64,000 bases of DNA. Source: Halosaccharopolyspora lacisalsi. GTDB taxonomy: Bacteria > Actinomycetota > Actinomycetes > Mycobacteriales > Pseudonocardiaceae. Made by a program: the position numbers and the translations under genes. Every line of letters starts with the position of its first letter. Within the stretch, counting starts at the first letter, position 1. Below the pieces are notes generated by a model. That model was not told the origin of the DNA and did no database searches. It worked only from the letters and a program-made list of their open reading frames with translations. Shown here piece after piece: positions 34,784 through 43,002 of this stretch. Location: NCBI RefSeq assembly GCF_014137975.1, contig NZ_JACGWZ010000008.1, forward strand, positions 242,057 through 306,056, read 5' to 3'.

Positions 34784-34824
34784 AGGCTTCAGCGCCGTCT
34801 CCGACGCCCCTCCTTTCGTCGTCA

Positions 34825-34850
34825 GAGGCGACGGCCGCAGCCGTCGCCTC
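34825..34850 (-). promoter_or_regulatory. Leader hairpin upstream of BCCT copy 2
   Basis: Arms GAGGCGACGGC and GCCGTCGCCTC (perfect, loop CGCA) lie nine bases before the AAAGGAGG site on the minus strand. Such a stem could modulate translation of the transporter or mRNA stability (inference). Confidence 0.45.
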
Positions 34851-35768
34851 CTGCCTCAGCACAGCGGGATGCATCCAGCGGCCCCACGGTCCGTAAACCG
34901 TGGCCCCGATGGGTGATTCAAGGCAAGCTCGTCCGCGCTCAACGTGGCCGGTTCGACACGAAAGACACACCCCTGGTGACGATTTCTCGAATCAGAAGTG
35001 GGTGCTACTCGCACCTCCGCGGCATCGTGCTCACCACCACACCGCAGTTACTCTCGGTATTCGAGCGCATGGCGGACGAGGGATGCCACCGGGCTCGGTC
35101 ACGACCACACTCCTCACCGTTTCGTCGACCTGCGTCGGCCCGATCCCCGCCGAACGCTGACGAGGACCGTCCACCATTGTAGGTCCCGAGGGGGCCACTC
35201 CGATGACTGTTCGCTCGTTTTTCCAGCTCTTGGCCGCTCACCAGGGACAGGGGCCGTGCCGCGGAGCCGGTGTCGACCCGTGCGCGACGACCGGGAAGCC
35301 GACCGCACCACGGCGACGACCGCCCCGGTTCCCGCCACGGGAGCATGCACTCTTCGTAGCTACGGCACTGCCACTTTCGGCCTCGCGGACTCGTTACCCG
35401 CTGTAGGGTTATTACTCACCATGCGAGATGACGTGGACACGTTCAGTTTTGTCGCCCGCCTTTCCGGCAGCGACCCTTTTCTGCTTTCGTTACCAAGAAG
35501 AGACAACCGTATTGTCTCCTAAGTCCCTTTCGGGATCCTCGTGTGACATAAGACACTCCCACGTGGTCGAGTGAATCCGCGGAGCCGCGGTCGCGAACGC
35601 GCGACCACGCGGGCCACACAGACACCAGAGTTCGGCCCGGCCGAATTTCCGGCCGAAATGGCAATAAAGTTTCACATCGCGAAAAAACCGCTTCCATCGC
35701 CGAGCGGTCGCTCGCGCTCGGTGAGTTGTCGTACCGGCGTCGAGCGGTACTCGCTCCGCTGGAGCGAT

Positions 35769-35794
35769 CACCGCCGGAGCGGGCTCCGGCGGTG
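35769..35794 (-). terminator. Hairpin after the phosphotransferase gene
   Basis: Arms CACCGCCGGAG and CTCCGGCGGTG are perfect over 11 bp with loop CGGG. It starts eight bases after the stop codon on the minus strand, so it probably ends the regulator-phosphotransferase transcript. Confidence 0.65.
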
Positions 35795-35801
35795 GAGGTC
35801 C

Positions 35802-36758
35802 TCACTGGTAGGGAGACCACTGGGTTTCGCGGTCCCCGCGACGCATGGAGCTCAACCGATGGTGCAGCTCCTCGCTCAGCACGGGGTTGCTGCGCAGGAT
35901 CGGCAGCACGCTCACGGTGATCTTAAGCTCCCTCAGCTCGCGCAGCACCTCGAAACCGGACCACGTGGTGATGTCGAAGCCATAGGCCCCCGCCAGCTGC
36001 TCGTACCGCTCCGGCGGATGCCCCAGGCGACAGCGCCCCACCGCCATCGGCGTCAGGTCCCACTCCGGAGGCCCCGCGCACAACGAGTCCAGATCGCAGA
36101 GCACGGGGCCGTGCGGCCCACCGATGAGATTGCCCAGGTGAGCGTCACCGTGTACCGCGCTGCGGGGCAGCGGGAACGTCAGCTCGGTCAGCCGCCGTTC
36201 GACCTCCGCGCAGCGCCGCTCCAGGAACTCCCTGTCACCCGGGTCCAGGACCTCGGCGTCGCGCAACCGCCGCCGAATCTCGGCCATCGGTTGCCAGTCG
36301 GGCAGTCCGGGCGGCAGCGGCAGCTCGTGCACCTGCCGCAACAGTTCACCGAGGTCAGCGGCCGTGGGTTCCCGCCCCGCGTCCGGGACGGCGTGCCACA
36401 GAGTTGCCAGATGCTCCCCCACGCGCACCGGTTGCTCGACGTCCTCGAGCAACCGCACCGCGGGTACCTCGTGCCGAGCCAGCCACCGCGCGGTCTCGAC
36501 CACGCGCTCGGCTCGGTACGAGAAGGACGGTGCGAGCACGATGCGCACCACCACCGGTTGCTCGCGCAACAGGAACACGCCGTTGTTGACGAAACGCAGC
36601 AGGCGAGCACCCCGGGAGTCCAGACCGGCAGCGGTACACACCTGAGTCAGCGCCACAGCCAACTTCGGCCGCGTGTAGCGCCCTTCTCCGTCACCGGTCC
36701 GGGAAGCCGTCTCGCCGGGCGGAGCGGATCGGCGCAGCGTCACTCTCGCCGCCATCAC
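35802..36758 (-). CDS. Aminoglycoside phosphotransferase-fold (APH) protein
   Basis: 318 residues. Kinase-like features: FVNNGVFLLREQPVVVRIVL as nucleotide-binding N-lobe, LLRQVHELPLPPGLPD, and the catalytic region RSAVHGDAHLGNLIGGPHGPVLCDLDSL, with HGDAHLGN as the Brenner motif and DLDSL as the metal site. Then PPEWDLTPMAVGRCRLG. The APH fold phosphorylates small molecules (choline, homoserine, antibiotics). The substrate is unknown. The ATG overlaps the stop of the upstream HTH/TPR regulator (ATGATGA), so the two act as a unit. Confidence 0.87.
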   Translation of the reverse strand: MMAARVTLRRSAPPGETASRTGDGEGRYTRPKLAVALTQVCTAAGLDSRGARLLRFVNNGVFLLREQPVVVRIVLAPSFSYRAERVVETARWLARHEVPAVRLLEDVEQPVRVGEHLATLWHAVPDAGREPTAADLGELLRQVHELPLPPGLPDWQPMAEIRRRLRDAEVLDPGDREFLERRCAEVERRLTELTFPLPRSAVHGDAHLGNLIGGPHGPVLCDLDSLCAGPPEWDLTPMAVGRCRLGHPPERYEQLAGAYGFDITTWSGFEVLRELRELKITVSVLPILRSNPVLSEELHHRLSSMRRGDRETQWSPYQ

Positions 36759-38131
36759 ACGGCACGGGATTCGCGGAACCGCCGAATCTGCTCGGCCAGG
36801 TCCCTGACGTCGGGGTGCGTGGGGTGCTTGGCCGCCTCCAGCTGCAACGGACGCAGCCGGTCCGGCACACGAGCGGAACTGACGTTGGCGCCGTACTCCA
36901 ACGCCTTTCTGCCGACCGTGACGCCCTCCTCCAGGTCACCGGCGCGGATGTGGTTGGTGGCCTGCAAGCTCATCCCGAACACGTGCGAACGCTGCATGGG
37001 CGACTCGTAACCGTTGTTGCACTTCATCGTCTCGGACACGGCCATCGGCGCGTACTTGTCCGGGTTGAACTCCGCGAGCGCGTCGTAGGCCGATCCGGTC
37101 ATGCCGTGCAGGTCGTTCTCGTCGAAGAAGCGGACCCAGTCCGGCTTCTCCTTGCTGGCCCGGACGAACTCGTCCTGGGTGCGGCCGAGCATCCGCTCGA
37201 CCTGGTCGGGACGATCGAGCATCCCGTAGGCCCAGCCCTCGTTGGCGCACATGATCGCCACGGCCATCGACGAGCCCGACTCCTGGGCGGCTATCTGACC
37301 GAGCTGGAAGAACTTCAACGCCTCGTTGGGCTGCTGATGGTGCAGGTAGACACGCCCCATCCGGTACAGCACGTTGGCCGCCAGGCTGTTGTCCCCGGCC
37401 TGCTTGGCGTACTCCAGCGCCTTGCCGAAGTGCCCTCGTGCCGGGTCGAGCAGTCCCGTGTCGAAGGAGGTCCATCCGGCCAGACTGTGCATGTCGGCCA
37501 GGGACACGAGCAGTTTCTGCCGCACGTGGTCCTTCGCGTCGGCTTCCAACAGCTGCTGTGCCCAGGAAAGCTGGGCCACGACGGCATCCCTGCAGGTGCC
37601 ACCGCCGTAGCGGTAGTCGAGATCCCGCAGCGCCTTGGTCGCGGCCTGGACCTGCTGCACGTCGGTCATGCCGATCCGCGTCGGTGCGGGGGTCTGCACG
37701 CTGGTGGGGAACCAGTCGCCGTCGCTGGCCCCGAAAACGCACCCACCCATGGCTACCGAAGCAGCATGGGTCAGGAAGTGCCTGCGCTTCACGTTCTCTT
37801 CCTCCTCAGCCTTGGCGGCTCGGGCGGCGGCCTCGGCCTTGTTCGGTGCCGCCCCCTCGTAGGCGAGGCCCATGTAGCCCCTCGGCGCGCCCAGTCCGTC
37901 GGCGATCCGGGCCAGTACCTCGTAGGCGATGACCTGGCGGCCCTTGAGAATCTCCGAGACCTCGGACTGCGATTGGCCCGTCGACGCCGCGATCAGGCGC
38001 TGCGAGACCCCCTTGCGACGCAGCCGCTTGTAGATGTGGCTGACGTCGCGAGAGGCCAGCGCCTCCCGCATCTCGGGCTCTTCCCAGATGTCAGGTGTAA
38101 CGAGCGAGCCGCTCGAACCGATGGTGCTCAT
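36755..38131 (-). CDS. HTH/TPR transcriptional regulator (NsdA-like)
   Basis: 458 residues. An XRE-type helix-turn-helix at about residues 35-80 (VSQRLIAASTGQSQSEVSEILKGRQV, in parts) follows an N-terminal tail MSTIGSSGSLVTPDIW. After about residue 115 there is RRHFLTHAASVAMGGCVFG, an apparent hydrophobic segment. The rest consists of TPR-type helices (YAKQAGDNSLAANVLYRMG, LHHQQPNEALKFFQLGQIA) up to the end. This architecture resembles NsdA-type regulators of antibiotic production and sporulation in Streptomyces; assignment is by architecture, not certainty. It is coupled with the phosphotransferase. The HTH lies in the middle of a long N-terminal region, typical of the group. Confidence 0.8.
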   Translation of the reverse strand: MSTIGSSGSLVTPDIWEEPEMREALASRDVSHIYKRLRRKGVSQRLIAASTGQSQSEVSEILKGRQVIAYEVLARIADGLGAPRGYMGLAYEGAAPNKAEAAARAAKAEEEENVKRRHFLTHAASVAMGGCVFGASDGDWFPTSVQTPAPTRIGMTDVQQVQAATKALRDLDYRYGGGTCRDAVVAQLSWAQQLLEADAKDHVRQKLLVSLADMHSLAGWTSFDTGLLDPARGHFGKALEYAKQAGDNSLAANVLYRMGRVYLHHQQPNEALKFFQLGQIAAQESGSSMAVAIMCANEGWAYGMLDRPDQVERMLGRTQDEFVRASKEKPDWVRFFDENDLHGMTGSAYDALAEFNPDKYAPMAVSETMKCNNGYESPMQRSHVFGMSLQATNHIRAGDLEEGVTVGRKALEYGANVSSARVPDRLRPLQLEAAKHPTHPDVRDLAEQIRRFRESRAV

Positions 38132-38435
38132 TTGGACCCCTTTGCATTTCTCGGGCGTCGATCGCAGAGTAAGTCCCCGCCGGCAAGCCGGTGAAGTACG
38201 TATCGGTGGAGGTGATCGGCGGGGATGAATTCCACCGACCGTTCATCGGCACGGGGCGTCCGGTCGTCGCCGGACCACTAGCCAAGCCGGACGCACGAGG
38301 TCCAATCTAGTCATCGGCAAGCAGCGAAGCACGAAAGGAACTCGGTTTTGCCGATGTAATCCCCGACGACGTTGTCGACGCGGAACTCCGGTGCGACCAA
38401 CCGGTCACGACGAGAAGGCGAAGGGTGAGGCAGGG
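38132..38435. other. 304-base divergent intergenic region
   Basis: It separates the HTH/TPR gene start (minus) from the small Cys-containing gene (plus) and must hold both promoters. An inverted repeat CATCGGCAA (38312-38320) with TTGCCGATG (38348-38356), 27 bases apart, could be an operator. No RNA gene was seen. Confidence 0.45.
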
Positions 38436-38774
38436 GTGGACGAGATACTGGGACAGGTACTGCGCGACGCGGTGTGGGAACGACTCGACGTGCTCACCGA
38501 GCTCGCCGAGCACGCGGACGCCCCGTCCCTGCTGTCCGTGGCGTGCTCCGAACTTCCTCGAATCACCAATGAGTGGCGGGCGCTGCTGACCGTGCACGAG
38601 CCGGACGACCGCGGCGACTGCCCGGAGTGCTCGAGCCGCTGGCGCCGTTCCCGAGCACCGTGCGCGGTGTGGCGCTCGGCCTACGAGCATCTGGTGGCCG
38701 GCGGTCTCGCCCCTCGTCCCGCGCGACACCTGCTCCCCGCGCACGCACTGCCCGGAACGGCCGCAGTGCCCTGA
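38436..38774 (+). CDS. Small protein with a CPEC-type Cys cluster, unknown function
   Basis: 112 residues from the GTG at 38436 (VDEILGQVLRDAVWERLDV), with AGGGTGAGG upstream; an in-frame GTG 45 bases earlier is also open. The middle is helical, then GDCPECSSRWRRSRAPCAVWRSAYEHLV has a CxxC pair and a third cysteine, which might bind zinc or a cluster. The tail is APRPARHLLPAHALPGTAAVP. No family is recognised. It lies divergent from the HTH/TPR regulator. The CxxC suggests a metal-binding or redox role, but nothing more can be said. Confidence 0.55.
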   Translation: MDEILGQVLRDAVWERLDVLTELAEHADAPSLLSVACSELPRITNEWRALLTVHEPDDRGDCPECSSRWRRSRAPCAVWRSAYEHLVAGGLAPRPARHLLPAHALPGTAAVP

Positions 38775-39187
38775 TCCGGGCGGCCTCGGTACCGGAGCAC
38801 CTCCCCGATCCGGACCAGACCGAGCAACCGCCCGGGTGGCGGCAGTCGGCATCGGCACGTCCCCCGACCGCGTCGATGCCGACGCCGACCACCCACCGAA
38901 AAATCCACAAAGGAACGCCCGGTGGGAGCTTTCCCACCGCGGACGCAGACTTCCGCGAACCGGTGCTGACGTTACTCCCCTCCCCGACCGGTACCGGTTC
39001 GCGGATTCCACCGACTCCCGTGTCCACCTTTCCCCGGACGGTTCGCCGTCAGGACGCAGGAGTTGTGAGGGGTCCCGGAGCTTGTTACCCCGAACAAGCG
39101 CGGGACCCCTCATGTATTCGGGATCCCCCGCGGAAAGGCCCGCACATCCCCTCCGCATCCGGGAATCCGACACGCCGAATCGACAGG
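38775..39187. other. 413-base intergenic region between convergent genes
   Basis: It holds the strong hairpin at 39066-39113 and otherwise nothing recognisable. Open frames across it are antisense extensions of the flanking genes without family motifs. Confidence 0.5.
39066..39113. terminator. Bidirectional terminator between convergent genes
   Basis: Arms TGAGGGGTCCCG and CGGGACCCCTCA plus an inner GAGCTTGTT-GAACAAGC stem form a long, almost perfect hairpin with an ACCCC-type loop. It ends transcripts from both the small plus-strand gene and the minus-strand isonitrile-synthase-like gene. Confidence 0.75.
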
Positions 39188-41998
39188 TCACCTGCGACGG
39201 AGGCGTGCTCCGGCGGCGAAGGACCCGTCCAGTCTCATGCCCGGTTCCTCCGCCCCCGTGCCGGGTACGCCGGTACGCCCGGCGGGGACCATCAGCCACG
39301 GTTGACGCGGTCCGAGCAACGGGGAGTACACCGGCACGAACCCCTGGTCGAGCAACGAGACGGCGAAATCGACGGCGACGTGACCGCGTTCGTCGAGCAC
39401 CCCCGTGCCCTGCCACGGCAGCAGTCCCGAACCGCCGAGGTAGGTGAACCCGCAACGCCCCGGCGTCGCCGCGTTGACGGTGAGGCGCACCCGGTGCGGG
39501 AAGAGGTCGTCGTAGGCGAGGTCCTCGTCGACCCGCATCGTCGCCAAGTAGTCGATCACGTTGTGCCACGCCCGGCGCAGCACCGCCGCCCGAGCCCGGC
39601 GCACGTCGGGAGCGACCCGCTCGGTGAGGTCGTAGACGTCGGCGTGGACCAGGCGCGACCAGGAGAGCCGGTTCATCCGGCGCGGCAGCGGAACCGAGAC
39701 CGAGTAGACCATCGACATCACCATCTCGGGCAGCACCCCGAGCGAGCGGGCGAGTACGGCGGCGTACGGACCGTCCACCGCCGTGGCCAGCTCGGCCACA
39801 CCGGCGAGGGTGCGCAACGGATCGTCGGTGATGTCGAAACCGCGCAGGGTCTCGTCGAACAACCGGCGGTACCGCGCGAAGCGCACCGTCCGCTCGCCGG
39901 GCACGTCGATGTCCATCCGGTCGGCGGCCAGCTCGTCGATCTCGGTGAACGTGATGCGTTCGCCGATGCCCGCGAGCTCGGAGTAGCGGCGCAGCATCCC
40001 GCTGTAGGCCGCGGTGACGGACGTGGGCCGGGACCGGAAGTGCCTGCCGTCGGTGAGGACGTTGAAGTGCAGTCCCGGCGGGTGGATCGCGCTCACGGCG
40101 GTCTGCAACTCCCGCAACCGGACGAGCGCGCCGAGCTCGGCGAGGTCGGGCATCGGCCCGGACGCCTTCAGCCGGTTCAGGCACTGCTTGACGGGGAAGC
40201 CGAGCAGGACCACTTCGATGGGGCTCGAGGTGCGCAGGAACGGCCACGCGTCACGACGCATGTCCTCCGGGCCGTAATGCGACCGCGATCCCTTGAGGAA
40301 CTGCTTGCGGGTGAACACGTGGTGCAGCATCTCCACGGCGCGCTCCCGCTCGTCGCCCTCGCCCTCGGCGAACTTCGCGCGCGCACCGGCCACGGTGCGC
40401 TCGGCGGCGCGATCGGTGTCGGCCACCATCGACTCCACCAGACCCAGCGACTCGTCGGTGCTCAGACGCACGGCCCACCGCTCGGCGGCGCGGTTCTCGC
40501 GCAGCTGACCGATCTGCACCTCCTCCAGCGAGTGCGCGTGCGACAGTCCCGACGCCGCGCGCGCCCGCCCACGCCTGGGGGAGGTCTCGAAGGAGGAGAT
40601 CACGGGAACCGGGTCCCCGGAGGGCGCGCCGACGGGATCCACGGTCACGGGCCGAGCTCCGGAGCACTCCTCGGCGGTCGCGACGCACCGGGCCGAAGCG
40701 GCACCGAACACGGCGACCACGTCGGTGTCCTCGTGAATCCTGCCGTCCAGTTCGACCCGCCCGCCGGCGTCGCGGACGTCCCACGCGAACCGGTCGAGAC
40801 CCGCCTGGGCGGTTTCGGGCAGGTCCGGGTCGACGATCACGGCGGGAACGGGGCGGGCGGTGTCCCAGCGCCGGTTGCGGGTGCGTTCCTGCACGGTGTG
40901 CAGCACGTCCTTGAGGACGCCGTCCTGAACCGGTGGCACCGTGCGCACGAAAGAGCGCAGCCGATGTCGCCCGGCCAGCGTGGCGGCGGCGTGGGGCTCC
41001 AGGTCGCTCAGCTCCTCGGTGATCACACTGCTCACGCCGTCCCCGAGCGTGCCGGTCCGCGTGAAGGCCGTGCTCAGGATGTCGACGGTCTCCAGCAGTG
41101 CCTGGACGGCCGCGGCGACCTCGGAGGAGTCGACGCACGAGGAGTCGCGGACGTTGGCCGCCGTCGTCACCACGATCCTGCCGGTGGCCTCCAGCTCCGG
41201 GGAGAGCTCGAAGCCGATCCCGCATCCGTGCAGGCCCACCAGGAGGGTGCGGCACCGTTCCAGCGCCAACCGGAACGCTCGCAGCGGCGGTCGGACGAAG
41301 TGTTCGAGGAAGTAGCTCGCGTCCCCCTCCCCGCGTTCGAACCGATTGCCCACCACCTGTTCCAGCAGGCCGTTGGGCAACCCGGTGCTCGTACGCACCA
41401 GTCCGGAGGCGGTCACCGCCAGCGTGCCACCGGGATGGCGGGGGTGGGAGGGCACGGGAGCGGCCATGGGTTCGGTCGGCGACAACACGGCGAGCAGGGG
41501 TTGCGTCGCGCAGTGCATCCTCAGCAGCGGATCGGCGCCCACTGCGGCGGCGAAGCGCGACCACTCCTGCGACGGCCACGACGGGAGCGCGGTCATGGGG
41601 ACGTCGAGCGTTCGGGCCAGGTGGTGCAGCCGGGCCGGGTCATGGTGCAGGCGGGTGCGCCGGGTCCGTACGAGCACCCGGGCCAGCTCGCCCCAGGTCG
41701 GCGCCGTACCCAGCGAAATCCCCGCACCGACGCCGAGCAGGACCACCGCACCGTCACGCCGCCCCAGGTGGACGCCGTAGTCTCCCTCGGCCAGCATCGT
41801 GTTGGCCTCGTCGACGTCCAGGGCGACGGTGCCCACCGGCGTCGAGTGGCCCGGGATCCATCCGCGCACCGAGAGGTCCTGTTGCCGATGGCCTCCACGC
41901 TCGAGCTGGTCGGGAGCTGTTCGCGGCCTCACCGGTGAGTGCAGCACGGCCGGGTCACCTCGACGAGGTGACTCGCGGAAGCCGGAGTCGGTGCCCAC
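39188..41998 (-). CDS. 936-residue protein with C-terminal isonitrile synthase (DIT1/PvcA-like) domain
   Basis: The C-terminal region (about residues 545-930) fits the DIT1/PvcA isonitrile-synthase family: VVLLGFPVKQCLNRLKASG, MPDLAELGALVRLRELQTA, HPPGLHFNVLTDGRHFRS near residue 645, RLTVNAATPGR and LPWQGTGVLDERG near 862 (PvcA has TPWHGV there). Those enzymes use the amine of Tyr, Trp or similar and ribulose-5-phosphate to make an isonitrile. The N-terminal 540 residues are an additional domain. HGCGIGFELSPELE near 258 weakly recalls IucA/IucC siderophore synthetases, but this is uncertain. The usual Fe(II)/2OG oxygenase partner (PvcB/IsnB) is absent. A TetR gene is divergent. The GTG start gives a poor N-terminus; a later start is possible. 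Confidence 0.7.
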   Translation of the reverse strand: MGTDSGFRESPRRGDPAVLHSPVRPRTAPDQLERGGHRQQDLSVRGWIPGHSTPVGTVALDVDEANTMLAEGDYGVHLGRRDGAVVLLGVGAGISLGTAPTWGELARVLVRTRRTRLHHDPARLHHLARTLDVPMTALPSWPSQEWSRFAAAVGADPLLRMHCATQPLLAVLSPTEPMAAPVPSHPRHPGGTLAVTASGLVRTSTGLPNGLLEQVVGNRFERGEGDASYFLEHFVRPPLRAFRLALERCRTLLVGLHGCGIGFELSPELEATGRIVVTTAANVRDSSCVDSSEVAAAVQALLETVDILSTAFTRTGTLGDGVSSVITEELSDLEPHAAATLAGRHRLRSFVRTVPPVQDGVLKDVLHTVQERTRNRRWDTARPVPAVIVDPDLPETAQAGLDRFAWDVRDAGGRVELDGRIHEDTDVVAVFGAASARCVATAEECSGARPVTVDPVGAPSGDPVPVISSFETSPRRGRARAASGLSHAHSLEEVQIGQLRENRAAERWAVRLSTDESLGLVESMVADTDRAAERTVAGARAKFAEGEGDERERAVEMLHHVFTRKQFLKGSRSHYGPEDMRRDAWPFLRTSSPIEVVLLGFPVKQCLNRLKASGPMPDLAELGALVRLRELQTAVSAIHPPGLHFNVLTDGRHFRSRPTSVTAAYSGMLRRYSELAGIGERITFTEIDELAADRMDIDVPGERTVRFARYRRLFDETLRGFDITDDPLRTLAGVAELATAVDGPYAAVLARSLGVLPEMVMSMVYSVSVPLPRRMNRLSWSRLVHADVYDLTERVAPDVRRARAAVLRRAWHNVIDYLATMRVDEDLAYDDLFPHRVRLTVNAATPGRCGFTYLGGSGLLPWQGTGVLDERGHVAVDFAVSLLDQGFVPVYSPLLGPRQPWLMVPAGRTGVPGTGAEEPGMRLDGSFAAGARLRRR

Positions 41999-42324
41999 GA
42001 ACCGAGCACACCACGACCGAGGCCGAAAAGACGAGAGCCAGCACGGCGCTCACTCACAATGACGTCAAGAACCCGGTTCGCACACACTTGCATCACGCTA
42101 AATAGTGATCATCGTGACGACAATGTGACGCGCCGCATACGTGGCACCCTCTGCCGGGGGACTTCGTCGAGTGCCCTGCGCCGTCGGTGACGGAAGCTCG
42201 TCAGCACAGCGCGGGGTGGGGCGCAATGAAGCAGCAGCGAGAACCACCCGTTCGATTGACACCCGGCCGGGCTTCCCATCCGGCGTGATCGCCGTGAAGG
42301 GGAGAAACTGGAGGTGGTCTCATC
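41999..42324. other. 326-base divergent promoter region
   Basis: It lies between the isonitrile-synthase-like gene (minus) and the TetR gene (plus). The AT-richest part is near 42095-42130, where GTGATCAT, GTGACGAC and GTGACGCG recur in direct orientation around a TGATCA palindrome, a possible TetR operator. Shine-Dalgarno GGAGGTGG precedes the TetR start. Nothing else was recognised. Confidence 0.45.
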
Positions 42325-43002
42325 GTGGAGCCCGGAAACGATCAAGGAGACGTCTTGCCCACCGAAGCAGCCCCCTTGCGACGCAAGCCTGTTCAGCAGC
42401 GCAGCGCCCAGCGCGTCGAGAAGATGCTGGAATCCTGCGCCCAGCTCATCGACGAGGTGGGCTACGAGGGTTTAACGACCACGCTGATCGCCGAACGGGC
42501 CGGAGTCGCAGTCGGATCGCTGTACCAGTTCTTCCCGGACAAGCGGGCCGTGGTGCAGGAGCTGACGCTGCGCAACATGGATCGGTTCGTGCAGACCGTC
42601 TCAGAGCGCTTCGACCACTCCGAGATGACGAACTGGTGGGAGGCCGTGGACGCGGTCTTCGAGATCTACATGACGATGCACCGCGAGATTCCCGGGTTCA
42701 ACCGGTTGCACTTCGGTGACGTGGTGGACCTGCGGCTGCTCGACGAGAGCAAGGACAACAACGCGGTGCTGGCCGAGAAACTCGTGAACGTGCTGTCCGA
42801 CCGGTTCGGGCTCGCCACCGAGGATCTGCACAAACCCCTCGCGGTGGCGGTCGAGGCCGCCGACGCGGTGCTGCGCCTGGCCTTCCGACGGGACCCCACG
42901 GGCGACCCCGGGTACGTGGCCGAGGCCCGCGAACTCGTACAGGGCTACCTGGCCAACCGGATTCCCGGGCCTCATCCGAAGGACCTGCCCTCGCCCCGGT
43001 AG
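42325..43002 (+). CDS. TetR-family transcriptional regulator
   Basis: 225 residues. The N-terminal HTH at about 45-90 reads MLESCAQLIDEVGYEGLTTT then LIAERAGVAVGSLYQFFPDK and VVQELTLRNMDRFVQ, the TetR hallmark. The C-terminal ligand-binding part is helical (EIYMTMHREIPGFNRLHFGD). It is divergent from the isonitrile-synthase-like gene, so autoregulation and control of that gene are likely. Its 3' end overlaps the tail of the PLP-enzyme gene on the other strand by 31 bases. The GTG at 42325 follows GGAGGTGGTCTCATC. Confidence 0.92.
   Translation: MEPGNDQGDVLPTEAAPLRRKPVQQRSAQRVEKMLESCAQLIDEVGYEGLTTTLIAERAGVAVGSLYQFFPDKRAVVQELTLRNMDRFVQTVSERFDHSEMTNWWEAVDAVFEIYMTMHREIPGFNRLHFGDVVDLRLLDESKDNNAVLAEKLVNVLSDRFGLATEDLHKPLAVAVEAADAVLRLAFRRDPTGDPGYVAEARELVQGYLANRIPGPHPKDLPSPR

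Larger units (their letters stand above)
34784..35801. other. 1018-base region without a credible gene
   Basis: It lies between the BCCT copy-2 start (minus) and the stop of the phosphotransferase (minus). It contains an 11-bp hairpin at 34825-34850 upstream of the AAAGGAGG site and an 11-bp hairpin at 35769-35794 after the phosphotransferase. The middle part (about 35400-35700) is visibly more AT-rich than its surroundings. ORFs of up to 174 codons occur but lack any family feature and have atypical codon use. Confidence 0.55.

Noticed and set aside
34998..35522. Open frame of 174 codons in the 1-kb gap
   Set aside because: No Shine-Dalgarno, no family motif and odd amino-acid use (many Arg/Ser/Thr/Pro).
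35490..35771. Small minus-strand open frame in the AT-richer part of the 1-kb gap
   Set aside because: Composition looks random and there is no supporting context.
38573..41938. Open frame of 1121 codons on the plus strand
   Set aside because: It is antisense to the isonitrile-synthase-like gene, and reads as shadow sequence.
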